Source of the DNA: Candidatus Delongbacteria bacterium
GTDB taxonomy: Bacteria > CAIWAD01
DNA: 64,000 bases
Reading direction: 5' to 3'
NCBI GenBank assembly: GCA_020634015.1
Contig: JACKCN010000004.1
Coordinates: forward strand, 248,001-312,000
In this document: in pieces, positions 24,566-33,537 of the stretch
Layout: the number at the start of each line of letters is the position of its first letter
How positions within the stretch are numbered: position 1 is the first letter of the stretch
Program-made: the position numbers and the translations under genes
The notes under the pieces: generated by a model
The model's database searches: none
The model's input: the letters and a program-made list of their open reading frames with translations, nothing else
Told to the model about the DNA's origin: nothing

Positions 24566-26806
24566 TCACGGGGTGGGGCTGCCGTCGCGGAGCCGACGGG
24601 CCAACTGATCCAGCCGGGGAGCACTGATTCCCTGGGAAGCCACCTGTTTCAGCAGTTGGCCCAGTGCCTCGCGCTGCCCCAGTGCCAGCAGGAATTCGCC
24701 ATAGTCGGCCAGCCGGTCTTCACGGAACAGGGCGTCCGTCTGGATCGCCTTCTGATAGTAGCGCGCGGCCAGATCCAGTTCCTCAGTGCCCGAGCCCAGC
24801 AGGGCGGCCTGCTCGAAGACCCGGGCCAGAACTTCATAGAACATCGACGCACCGGCGGTCCCGTTGTTCAGCCCCTGTTCGGCAAAGGAGCGCGCATCTT
24901 CCAAGCGCCCCTCGGCCAGTGCCTGGCGCGCCAGCGCGGCCGTGCGGTCCTGGCCGTCCTCGAGGCGCGCGCGCAGGGCCACGAACGCACTGTCCACGGC
25001 CTGGGCCGAGCGGCGCCGGAAGATGTGAATCTCCTCGTGGTCGTAATAGCGCAGGCTGAATTCGGCGGGTTCATCGTCAATCGTGATGCCCAGTGCGCGC
25101 GGCAGCACCTGGAACACGCTGTCCGTCTGGAAACCCAGTCGGCCGTCGAAGAGCTCGGCATAGAACGCCCGGATCACCGGGTAGCCGCCATTGCGGTCGA
25201 AGCCCAGCTTGCGATTGCTTTCCAGCAGAGCGGCCCATTCAACTCCATCCAGCCGGGCGCGCAGGGCGTCCACCTGCTGGCCCGCGCTGGCCGCATTGCT
25301 CTCGACGGCACGCTGCAAGGCGGGAATCTCGAGACAGACATTGGTGTAGGACGGACGGTGGATCACGGGTTTGATGCTGTTGGCGCTGCGCTCGTGCAGC
25401 ACCACCGCGCCGCTGGGCAGCACCTGCTTGAGATGGCGGCCCGCGCTGATCCGGCTGTCTTCGACCGAATGCACGGAGGCCAGCGCCATGCTCCATTGCA
25501 GGCTGGGCAGCAGCACCAGCAGCCCCAGGGCCCAGGATGCGGGCCGGGTCCAGCCGCCCTTGTATTCCTCCCTCAGCCCCTGGACCAGGCGTGCGGCCGC
25601 CAGCGCGATCAGCGGCAGAAAGGGCAGGGCGTAACGCATGAACATCACCTGGGCGTTGCCGGTGAGCGCCACACTGACCAGGAACCAGGCCAGCAGCACG
25701 CGGTCGGCGGGTCTGCGTGTCAGCCCCATGAAGACCAGTCCAGCCAGGCCGGCCAGTTCCAGCGCCAGCCCGGCCGACCAGAGCAGCACATTGCTGAAGA
25801 GGTAGACAAAAGGATGGATGTGCTCGAACTGGATCTGGAAGGGATAGAAGAACTCGCCGCGCACATTGCGGATGATGTGGAACAGGGCGAAGGCATGGTC
25901 GCCGAAGAGATAGTTGTGGTAGTCCAGGAAGGCGTAGGGATTGAGCACGAAGAACACACCCACCGTGACCGCGGCCGCGCTCCACAGCCGCCAGCCGAAC
26001 AGATGCCCCAAGAGGAACTTCAGTCGCGCGCCCAGGGCCATCCGGAGGCCGGCCTGGCGGGCGAATTGCCACTCCAGTTCGGCCACGGTCAGCGGCACCA
26101 CCACCAGAATCGCGTTGACTTTCGTCGAGAGCGCCAGTCCCGCGGCCAGCGCACCCAGCCAGAGATCACGGCGCTGGCCGAAGCGCAGCAGGCGCGCCGA
26201 ATGGGCCAGACTCCAGACCATGAAGAAGACCATGGGCACATCCACCGTGCCAAAACGCCCGCTCTGGGCATGGAAGGCCGTCAACGCCAGAAAGAGCGCG
26301 GCCCAGCGGGCCGTTCTGCGTCCGTACAGGTGATGGGCCGCGATGTACAGCAGCAGGATGCTGGCCAGACCCATCAGCTGGGTCAGCCAGCGAATGGCCA
26401 GGTAGGTGTCGCGGAAAGAGCGCGGGTCCTCGAAGTCGAAGGGCGTGAAGCCACCCACGACCGACGCCAGTTTCACGGCCATCACATGCAGGTAGACCGT
26501 GGTGGCACCGTAGAGACTGTAGTCCAGTTTCTGTCCGTAAAGCTCGCCGGTGGGGCGCCAGGAATCCGACTCGGTGAAGTTGCGCGCCACCAGCACGTTG
26601 GAGGCCTCGTCGGGATGAAAATTGTAGAAGCTCATGGCGGGCGCCTGGGCGGCGGGCAGCGGGGAGAAATCGGTCCAGCCCCAGTCCAGTCCGTTGACCC
26701 GCACCAGACTGCCCAGCAGCAGCGCCAGCAGCAGGATCAGATCCAGACGCAAACGATAGCGTCCCAGTGTCAGGGCAACGCTGAAGCGATCCTGCTCGGG
26801 CGTCAT
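24566..26806 (-). CDS. GT39-like membrane glycosyltransferase with soluble C-terminal helical domain
   Basis: 746 aa. Residues ~20-430 have roughly ten membrane helices. The first external loop carries FHPDEASNVLVARNF, the acidic DE motif of the PMT/ArnT (GT-C) superfamily, which uses polyprenol-phosphate sugars outside the membrane. Residues ~430-600 form an external domain, and ~620-746 are helical repeats (TAALARQALAEGRLEDARSFAEQGL) resembling TPRs. The ATG overlaps the GT2 stop upstream (ATGA). With the Dpm1-like enzyme at 21.3 kb as donor synthase it could glycosylate exported proteins or lipids. Acceptor unknown. Confidence 0.82.
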   Translation of the reverse strand: MTPEQDRFSVALTLGRYRLRLDLILLLALLLGSLVRVNGLDWGWTDFSPLPAAQAPAMSFYNFHPDEASNVLVARNFTESDSWRPTGELYGQKLDYSLYGATTVYLHVMAVKLASVVGGFTPFDFEDPRSFRDTYLAIRWLTQLMGLASILLLYIAAHHLYGRRTARWAALFLALTAFHAQSGRFGTVDVPMVFFMVWSLAHSARLLRFGQRRDLWLGALAAGLALSTKVNAILVVVPLTVAELEWQFARQAGLRMALGARLKFLLGHLFGWRLWSAAAVTVGVFFVLNPYAFLDYHNYLFGDHAFALFHIIRNVRGEFFYPFQIQFEHIHPFVYLFSNVLLWSAGLALELAGLAGLVFMGLTRRPADRVLLAWFLVSVALTGNAQVMFMRYALPFLPLIALAAARLVQGLREEYKGGWTRPASWALGLLVLLPSLQWSMALASVHSVEDSRISAGRHLKQVLPSGAVVLHERSANSIKPVIHRPSYTNVCLEIPALQRAVESNAASAGQQVDALRARLDGVEWAALLESNRKLGFDRNGGYPVIRAFYAELFDGRLGFQTDSVFQVLPRALGITIDDEPAEFSLRYYDHEEIHIFRRRSAQAVDSAFVALRARLEDGQDRTAALARQALAEGRLEDARSFAEQGLNNGTAGASMFYEVLARVFEQAALLGSGTEELDLAARYYQKAIQTDALFREDRLADYGEFLLALGQREALGQLLKQVASQGISAPRLDQLARRLRDGSPTP

Positions 26807-27573
26807 TGGCTCGCGTCCCCACTTTTGCCGCTCTCGCTGGGCAGGTGATACAGACCGGCACGCTGCTGGCGCCGAATGCGCAACAGGCCGGCGAAACTGT
26901 TGATGCTGTCGCGCAACAGGCGAACCTTGGTGTCCGTGTCGTTGGTCCAGGTCACGGGCACTTCCTGGATCGGGTAATCCAGGGCCCGTGCCAGAAAAAG
27001 AATCTCGGCGTCGAAACTCCAGTCGTTCACGGTCTGGCGTCCAAAGATCTCCCGGGCCGCATCACGGCGAAAGATCTTGAAGCCGCAGGTGAAGTCCGTG
27101 ACCTGCACTCCAATCAGTGCGCGGGCCAGCCCGGTGAAGGCCTTGCCCATGCTCTCGCGCAACCAGGGCTGATGCCGCTCGATGCGGGCTTCCCGGCTCT
27201 TGCGCGTGCCGATCAGCACGGGGGCGTTGTGTGCCATCCCGGGCAGAAAGCCCTCCAGCGCGGTCATCGGCGTGCTCTGGTCCGCATCGCAGAAAAGCAC
27301 AAACTCGCCGCGAGCCGCCAGCATGCCGGCCTTGACCGCGCCACCCTTGCCCCGGTTGTGCTCCAGGCTGAACCCCGCGAAGGGGGCGTCGAATCGTGCG
27401 CAGACCTCCCGCGCGACGTCGAGGGTCCGGTCGGCCGAACCATCATCGACCACCACGATCTCGTGTCGCGGCACCAACCGGGCGAGCACGGGCAGCGCCC
27501 GCTCAAGGCTGGGCACGATGCGCCGTTCCTCATTCCAGGCGGGAATCACCACGCTGAGTCGGGTGGGCTCCAT
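26803..27573 (-). CDS. GT2 glycosyltransferase, dolichyl-phosphate glucosyltransferase-like
   Basis: 256 aa. VVIPAWNEERRI, VVDDGSADRTLDVAREV, SLEHNRGKGGAVKAGMLAARGEFVLFCDAD (the NxGKGgAVrxGm block typical of the Alg5/DPG class) and VTDFTCGFKIFRRDAA. It probably makes a polyprenol-phosphate sugar for the overlapping GT39-like gene. The ATG has a GGAG site. Soluble, no membrane helices. Confidence 0.87.
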   Translation of the reverse strand: MEPTRLSVVIPAWNEERRIVPSLERALPVLARLVPRHEIVVVDDGSADRTLDVAREVCARFDAPFAGFSLEHNRGKGGAVKAGMLAARGEFVLFCDADQSTPMTALEGFLPGMAHNAPVLIGTRKSREARIERHQPWLRESMGKAFTGLARALIGVQVTDFTCGFKIFRRDAAREIFGRQTVNDWSFDAEILFLARALDYPIQEVPVTWTNDTDTKVRLLRDSINSFAGLLRIRRQQRAGLYHLPSESGKSGDASQ

Positions 27574-27582
27574 GCCCTCTCC

Positions 27583-28671
27583 TTACTTGAGTAGCGGAGG
27601 CAGCCAGCCCAGCTGGTCCGCCCCGCGATGGCCCTTGATCCAGAACTGGATCACGATGCTTCCCGGAAACTCGGTCTCCTTCACACAGGAAGGCCCCCGA
27701 CTGGTCAGGCCCGCCAGTCGCTTTGCCTCTGCGCGAGCCGCGGGCAGCCGTCTGACAAACCCGGCCAGCGCATGGATCACGGCCCAGGCGCTGGCCGGAC
27801 GCCCGCTCAGCAGCTGCTGCAGGCAGGCAGCTCCGTCCAGCAGCAGGCGCAGAGGCAGGCGGGCCAGGAGGGCCCCGGGAGTCAGATTCTTCACCAGCAT
27901 CAGCAGGCTGTTGCGGTGGTTGAGATAGACCTTGCGCGGGCTGCCCGCCTTCAGGCTGTAACCGCTGTGATGATGCACGCGACTGCCGGGACATGACGCC
28001 AGTTTCCAGCCCTTGAGGCGCAGGCGCCAGCACAGATCGATCTCCTCCATGTGCATGAAGAAGCTCTCGTCCAGCAGGCCCACCTCGCGCAGCGCCTGCA
28101 GTCTGAGCAGGCAGGCCGTGCCCGAGGTCCAGGCCAGCAAGCGCGGTTCCAGCCAGTTGGCCCCGTCGCTCTCGATGTGATCGAAGAGGCGGCCCAGGGC
28201 ATAGGGAAAACCGTACCGATCCAGCAGACCGCCCGCCGCTCCGCTGTAATCCAGCTTTCCCGGATTGGGCAGCGAGAGCAGTCGGGGCTGCAGCGCGGCC
28301 ACCCCGGGGTGCGCGTCGGCCAGTTGCAGAAGCGCGTCCAGCCACCCGGGCTCGGGGACCGTGTCGTTGTTCAGCAGCACCGCGTACTCCAGACCCGGCT
28401 GGGCGCAGGCGTGGGCCAGGCCCGCGTTGCAGCCCCCCGCGAATCCCAGGTTGCGGGTCTGGGTCAGTACCTCGATCCAGGGATGGTGCTCCGCGGCCAG
28501 ACGCACACTGTCGTCCGGGCTGAGATTGTCAACCAGAAGCAGGCGCAGTGGTGTGCGCTCGCGGCAGCTCTCGAGAGCCTCCAGACAGGCCCGCAGGATC
28601 TCAGTGCCACCGGCATGGGGTATCACGATGGCGACCCGTGCCTGCCTCGTGTGCTCCGGGGCCGGACTCAC
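27583..28671 (-). CDS. GT2 glycosyltransferase (rhamnosyltransferase-like)
   Basis: 362 aa from a GTG at 28671 that overlaps the DUF2723 stop (GTGA). N-terminus VAIVIPHAGGTEILRACLEAL, VDNLSPDDSV, TRNLGFAGGCNAGLAHA, LLNNDTVPEPGWLDAL and the ExDLCWRLRLKGW motif are those of the WbbL/GT2 family that decorates polysaccharides with rhamnose or related sugars. The C-terminal ~110 residues include two apolar, membrane-associating segments. The longer frame would overlap the DUF2723 gene by 90 bases and is rejected. Confidence 0.85.
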   Translation of the reverse strand: MSPAPEHTRQARVAIVIPHAGGTEILRACLEALESCRERTPLRLLLVDNLSPDDSVRLAAEHHPWIEVLTQTRNLGFAGGCNAGLAHACAQPGLEYAVLLNNDTVPEPGWLDALLQLADAHPGVAALQPRLLSLPNPGKLDYSGAAGGLLDRYGFPYALGRLFDHIESDGANWLEPRLLAWTSGTACLLRLQALREVGLLDESFFMHMEEIDLCWRLRLKGWKLASCPGSRVHHHSGYSLKAGSPRKVYLNHRNSLLMLVKNLTPGALLARLPLRLLLDGAACLQQLLSGRPASAWAVIHALAGFVRRLPAARAEAKRLAGLTSRGPSCVKETEFPGSIVIQFWIKGHRGADQLGWLPPLLK

Positions 28672-31445
28672 GAGCCCTTTCCCGAATCGGCAGCCTGCGC
28701 CTGGCGCACGTGCTCCAGACGCTCGGCGGCGCTGGTGTCCTCGGGATGCATTCCAATCCACTGGTCCAGGGTTTCCAGGGCGGTCTTCCAGTCCCGGGCC
28801 TTCTCGCTGGCACGGATCAGGGCCACCATGGCGTCCTTGTCACCCGGGGCACTCTCGAGCACGCGCCGGTACCAGTGGATCGCCTCCTCCGGGTGCCCGT
28901 ACTGCTCGAAGCCCAGGCCCATCTGCAGAGCCCACTCCCCATTGGGGTCGTCCTGGACCACGGGCTCCATCAGCGCGCGCGCGCGTTCCTGATCGCCGAA
29001 TCCATCGAGCCAGCCAAGGGCCAGGCTGAAGCGCTCTTCGGGCTCCAGACCCGAGGGCCAGTCACTGGCGAACTCCAGCCGCTGGCGCATGCTGGCGGTG
29101 TCGCCCAGCTGGCCGAAGAGCTCACCCACGCGCATCGCCAGCTCGGGACTGAAACTGGGGGCCACCACCTCGGGCAGGAAACGATCCATGCGCTGCAGCA
29201 GGTTGAGGGCTTTGTCCGGATACTCGCGCTCGTAGTGCAGGGCCAGCTGCACATAGCTGCTGCGGTAGTTCTGGATCAGCTTGCGGATGTTGTCGTCGTA
29301 ATACACTCCCGGGTCGTCCAGATTGCGGAAGTGCTGCTCGAAGAGCTCCAGGTTGGCTTCGAGCACCGCGGGTTCCACGGCGCTGCCACCGGTTTTGTAA
29401 TCCATCACCCGAAAGGCCAGTCCGTCCATGCGCAACCAGGGTTTGAGCCCGGTGAAATTGTCGCCGGACACGGTCACGGCAAAATAGAGCGGCCGCTGCC
29501 AGCGCCCCTCGCGCAGGATCTCGAGAATCATCCGGTCCTGCACGCGCAGCAGGTTCCTGTCCGAATCGCCCTCGCCCAGATCCAGCCCCATGGAGGGCGG
29601 CACCTCGATGCTGTACTCCGTTCCCTCGCGATCCCGCATGGGAATGCGGTACCACTCTTCCCGGGGCAACGGATTGCCCGCCGCATCCTGCCAGCGCCGC
29701 GGCCCCCAGTAGCGCCAGAGCAGCGCTTCCTGGCCGGCTCCGTCCAGACGGCTGGCGATGAACTCGTCGGTGAAGAGGGTCGGCAACGGGACGCGAGGTT
29801 CCTTGTCACGCAACTGGCGCACGTACCATCCCGTGTTGAGCAGGCTCAGGTTCACCACGCGCACGTCCTGGCGCACTCCTTCCACTTCCTGGAGATACCA
29901 GAGCGGAAAGGTGTCGTTGTCTCCATTGGTGAACAGGATCGCGTTGGGTTCCAGCATCGAGAGGGAATTGAAGGCATAGTCCCAGGCAACGTAATTGCCA
30001 TGACGGTCATGGACGTGATAGCCAGTGGCCAGCATGCGCAAGGGCAGAGCCACCAGCAGCAGAACGGCAACCAGCGGAATCAGCACCCGGGATGCCCGCC
30101 TGAAGGAAGCGGCCAGATCCTCGAGCAGCGCGGCAGCGCCCAGCCCCACCCAGAGCGCGAAGGCGAAGAAACTGCCCACATAGGAGTAATCCCGTTCGCG
30201 GGGCTGGGGATCGGGCTGATTCAGATAGACCACGATCGCCAGGCCCGTGAGAAGGAACAGCCCCAGCAGCACCAGCGCACGACGCCAGTCGCGGAAGCCG
30301 TGAGTCACCAGCCCCCAGAGCCCCAGCACGAGCGGCAGGCCCCAGTACTGGCTGAAGCGCACCGTGTCGGAGAGGAAGTCGCGTCCCACGAAATTGAAGG
30401 CGAAGTAGCGCAGATACATGTGCTTGATCTGGTAGCTCCAGAAGGGCGCCACCCGGTTGACCAGCTGGTCCACGATGCCCGTACTGCCGTACTGCTCGCG
30501 CTGGAGATAGGAGATCAGTCCGCGCAGGGTTTCCGGGTCGTTCTCATCCAGGGGCGGATTCAGCCCACTGCGCAGCAGGATCACGGTGTAACTCAGGTAA
30601 CCGAGCAGCACCAGGATGGTGGCCCCACTGCCCAGACTCAACCAGCGCAGACCCTGGCGCTGCCCCAGCAGGTACAGGCCCGCCAGCACCAGAAACAGCA
30701 CGGGTACCGATCCGGCTCCCCAGGCCATCACCATTCGCGGAAAATAGAACACGATGCCTGGATACACCGGCAGGATCGAGAGCACACAAAGACCCAGAAA
30801 ACCCAGCATCACCAGGGGCGGATCGGAAGGACGGTGGTGGAAATAGATGATCATGAACACCAGCGGCAGCGCCAGCACATTCAGCAGGTGCACGCCCAGG
30901 GCCAGCCCGATGATGAAGAAGATCAGCAGCAGCATGCGTGAGCCATCGCCGCGCCCGCTGGCCACCCGGTCGTTCCAGACAAAGGCCAGCCAGACCACCA
31001 GCGCGGTGAAGAGCATGGAAATCGCGTAGACTTCGGCTTCCACCGCGTTGAACCAGAAACTGTCGCTGGCCATGAAGACCAGGGCCCCCAGGGCCGCACC
31101 GAAGAGGTCGGTCCAGCTCATCTCGTGACGCGGTTTCCAGTAGGCGATCAGATGGATCACGCTCAGGTACAGCAGCATCACCGTGGTCGCACTGGCCAGA
31201 GGGCTGATCAGATTCACCCGGGCACCGATGTCGGTGGGCCAGGGCAGCATGCTGAAGAGTCTCCCCAGCAGGAGATAGAATGGTGCGCCCGGGGGATGTG
31301 GCACGGAGAGAGTGCGGCTGGCGGTGATGAACTCGCCGCAATCCCAGAAACTGGTGGTGGGGGCCATCGTCAGCAGGTAGAGGACGAGGGCGGCACAGAA
31401 GACCAGCGCCGCGGTGACGCGGTGCCAGCGTTCGAAGCCGGGCAT
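28668..31445 (-). CDS. DUF2723-family membrane glycosyltransferase with TPR tail
   Basis: 925 aa. The N-terminal DUF2723 signature is clear: LLTMAPTTSFWDCGEFITASRTLSVPHPPGAPFYLLLGRLFS (quoted as motif elements TSFWDCGEF and HPPGAPFY). About 12 membrane helices follow to ~residue 450, then a large external domain (NAILFTNGDNDTFPLWYLQEVEG) and a C-terminal TPR array (~720-925, e.g. GLGFEQYGHPEEAIHWYRRVLE). DUF2723 proteins are GT-C type transferases found mostly in the FCB group. First of four glycosylation genes. ATG with a GGGAG site. Confidence 0.88.
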   Translation of the reverse strand: MPGFERWHRVTAALVFCAALVLYLLTMAPTTSFWDCGEFITASRTLSVPHPPGAPFYLLLGRLFSMLPWPTDIGARVNLISPLASATTVMLLYLSVIHLIAYWKPRHEMSWTDLFGAALGALVFMASDSFWFNAVEAEVYAISMLFTALVVWLAFVWNDRVASGRGDGSRMLLLIFFIIGLALGVHLLNVLALPLVFMIIYFHHRPSDPPLVMLGFLGLCVLSILPVYPGIVFYFPRMVMAWGAGSVPVLFLVLAGLYLLGQRQGLRWLSLGSGATILVLLGYLSYTVILLRSGLNPPLDENDPETLRGLISYLQREQYGSTGIVDQLVNRVAPFWSYQIKHMYLRYFAFNFVGRDFLSDTVRFSQYWGLPLVLGLWGLVTHGFRDWRRALVLLGLFLLTGLAIVVYLNQPDPQPRERDYSYVGSFFAFALWVGLGAAALLEDLAASFRRASRVLIPLVAVLLLVALPLRMLATGYHVHDRHGNYVAWDYAFNSLSMLEPNAILFTNGDNDTFPLWYLQEVEGVRQDVRVVNLSLLNTGWYVRQLRDKEPRVPLPTLFTDEFIASRLDGAGQEALLWRYWGPRRWQDAAGNPLPREEWYRIPMRDREGTEYSIEVPPSMGLDLGEGDSDRNLLRVQDRMILEILREGRWQRPLYFAVTVSGDNFTGLKPWLRMDGLAFRVMDYKTGGSAVEPAVLEANLELFEQHFRNLDDPGVYYDDNIRKLIQNYRSSYVQLALHYEREYPDKALNLLQRMDRFLPEVVAPSFSPELAMRVGELFGQLGDTASMRQRLEFASDWPSGLEPEERFSLALGWLDGFGDQERARALMEPVVQDDPNGEWALQMGLGFEQYGHPEEAIHWYRRVLESAPGDKDAMVALIRASEKARDWKTALETLDQWIGMHPEDTSAAERLEHVRQAQAADSGKGS

Positions 31446-31636
31446 GGAAGCTCCCTGGTGTGGGAATGGTCGGCGAATCCGGAGGGTTCGCCCCAGTCGG
31501 TTGTTGTCCGCACGATCGGCCGGGATGCCGGAACCGTTGTTCCGGGGCGCCGGGAAACAGGCGGCAAGCTAATGAACAATCGACTGGGAGGCACGAAGGC
31601 CACTGCGACAGCAATGTCCCGGGGTGCGCAGCCCAG

Positions 31637-31666
31637 AAAAACGGGGCACCCAGAATGGATGCCCCG
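31637..31666 (-). terminator. Intrinsic terminator of nhaD
   Basis: Minus strand: 7-bp stem CGGGGCA / TGCCCCG with an 11-base loop, then TTTTTCTGG. It lies 40 bases after the nhaD stop and before the DUF2723 gene, separating the two units. Confidence 0.8.
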
Positions 31667-31705
31667 ATCGGTCTTGCGGCAAAGTGGCGGAAACTTTCTG
31701 CCTGC

Positions 31706-33220
31706 TCAGAAGAACAGCAGACTGTTGAGGATGAACAGCGGAATCAGGATCGCCCCGCTCCAGGCCATGTAGCCGAAGAAGCTGGGCATCTTCACCCCGC
31801 GCTGCTCGGCGATGGATTTGACCATGAAGTTGGGTGCATTGCCGATGTAGGTGTTGGCCCCCATGAACACCGCGCCCATGCTGATCGCTTCCAGATAGCC
31901 CGTGAACTGGTTCATCAACAGCGGCACACCCTGGGCCTCGGTCATGCCCGGGGTCAGCGAGCCCAGTGCGGTATTGAAGAAGGTCAGGTAGGTGGGTGCG
32001 TTGTCCAGAAAACTGCTGAGAGCGCCGGTCACCCAGAAGTAGCTGGCCTCGCTGTGCACCAGGTTCACGATGAAAGCCATCGCGCCATGCTGGCCCGCCT
32101 TGAGGATTTCCAGCGCGGGAATGATGGTCATGAAGATGCCCGCGAAGAGAATCGCCACTTCCTGGATCGGGAACCAGTCGAACTCGTTGGCGGCCCGCAC
32201 TTCCTTGCGCGTGATCTTGAGTGACACCAGCATCAGCAGCACCATGAACCCATCGCGCAGAATGTTGATCCAGGGCAGCACGAGGGGGTGATCGCCATTC
32301 ATCAGAGTGATTCCCCGTGGAATGTGATGCTCGACGTCCAGGAACAAGGGGTGGGAGTTGAACACGCCCGAAAGAATCACCGCCAGCACCACTCCACCCA
32401 GCAGCAGGAAATTGGGCAGCCCTTCGATGCGGATCGGATCGGAACTGACGGCGGGTGCCGGCTTTTCTTTGCGCATCAGGAGTGTGTCGATGAGATAGAA
32501 CAGCCCCAGCAGGATCACGGAGTTGAAGCCCATGTAAGGGAAGATCTTCATGGTCCAGAAGAAACTCACCCCGTGCAGAAACCCGAGGAAGAGCGGGGGA
32601 TCGCCAATGGGGGTCAGCGCTCCGCCGATGTTGGAGACCAGGAAAATGAAGAAGATCACCACGTGGGCCTTGCGCTCGCGGTGGGCGTTGGAGGTGAGCA
32701 GCGGGCGGATCAGCAGCATCGAGCTGCCGGTGGTTCCGATCCAGCTTGAGAGCAGAGTACCGATCAGCAGCAACAGCGTGTTGACTTTCGGCGTGCCCGC
32801 GATGCCGCCCTTGATGGAAATGCCACCGGCAATCACGAAGAGCGAGGCCAGCAGCACCAGAAAGGGCACGTAGTCCAGCACATAGATGTGAAGGATCGAA
32901 TACAGTCCCGTGCCGACACCATAGGCAATCATGAAGGGCACGGCGAACAGCACGGCCCAGAACGCGGACACCTTGCCGAAGTGGTGGTGCCAGAAACGCG
33001 GGGCCAGCAGCGGAAACAGCGCGATGGACAGCAGAATGCCCACGAAGGGAATCGCGCTCCAGAGCGGCAGGCTTTCGCCCAGACTGGCTCCATGATGTGC
33101 TCCAGCTTCGGCAACCGCGGATTCGGACGCCAGGGCCAGACCCGCAGCGGGCCAGAATGCCGCCACGGTTGGCAGCAGCAGGATCAGCAGCAGTGGAAAC
33201 CACGAACGCAGGTGACGCAT
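31706..33220 (-). CDS. nhaD: NhaD-type Na+/H+ antiporter
   Basis: 504 aa, about 13 membrane helices after a hydrophobic leader. The blocks IGTTGSSMLLIRPLLTSNAHR, VSNIGGALTPIGDPPLFLGFL, SSFLDNAPTYLTFFN and MGAVFMGANTYIGNAPNFMVKSIAE (read as motif elements GALTPIGDPPL, LDNAPTY and GNAPN) are those of NhaD/ArsB-type ion transporters, with repeated NAP/GDPP re-entrant motifs. Exchanges Na+ or Li+ for H+ in characterised members. ATG at 33220 with GAGGAG at ideal spacing; the longer frame is rejected. Just downstream of the nuo operon, but with a terminator-like hairpin between. Confidence 0.88.
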   Translation of the reverse strand: MRHLRSWFPLLLILLLPTVAAFWPAAGLALASESAVAEAGAHHGASLGESLPLWSAIPFVGILLSIALFPLLAPRFWHHHFGKVSAFWAVLFAVPFMIAYGVGTGLYSILHIYVLDYVPFLVLLASLFVIAGGISIKGGIAGTPKVNTLLLLIGTLLSSWIGTTGSSMLLIRPLLTSNAHRERKAHVVIFFIFLVSNIGGALTPIGDPPLFLGFLHGVSFFWTMKIFPYMGFNSVILLGLFYLIDTLLMRKEKPAPAVSSDPIRIEGLPNFLLLGGVVLAVILSGVFNSHPLFLDVEHHIPRGITLMNGDHPLVLPWINILRDGFMVLLMLVSLKITRKEVRAANEFDWFPIQEVAILFAGIFMTIIPALEILKAGQHGAMAFIVNLVHSEASYFWVTGALSSFLDNAPTYLTFFNTALGSLTPGMTEAQGVPLLMNQFTGYLEAISMGAVFMGANTYIGNAPNFMVKSIAEQRGVKMPSFFGYMAWSGAILIPLFILNSLLFF

Positions 33221-33537
33221 GAAGATCTCCTCGACTTCGACTGGAGGCTCCCGGGCGCACCCGGATCCTCGATGCCTTGAAGGATCAGGCGGGATCCAGT
33301 TGACTGCCCGGACGCAGGTGCTTGTCAAATCGGCACTTCGAGGGCTTCAATTCAACAAACAAGTGCCAGATCACCATGCCTGGCGCGTACCCCGACACCA
33401 GCCCGGATCGGGTGGCAATGGCCGACTGACAACAGAAAGCCCCCGGCGCCGGAACACGCAGGGGGCTGGAGTCAGAGCCGAGGCATGCCATCAACAAGCA
33501 GGTCCGCCCTCTCGGGAGAATTCTGGAATGGCTTGGC
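33221..33537. other. Intergenic region between nuoN and nhaD
   Basis: 317 bases. It contains the nuoN terminator-like hairpin (33431-33467) and must carry the nhaD promoter. A 70-codon frame on the minus strand (33285-33497) has no ribosome site and reads like non-coding high-GC sequence, so I do not call it. Confidence 0.5.
33431..33467 (-). terminator. Possible terminator of the nuo operon
   Basis: Minus strand: stem AGCCCCC / GGGGGCT with a 16-base loop, then TTTCTGTTG, about 70 bases after the nuoN stop. The T tract is short. Confidence 0.5.

Noticed and set aside
33285..33497. 70-aa minus-strand ORF between nuoN and nhaD
   Set aside because: No ribosome site, crosses the terminator hairpin, and has no recognisable composition.
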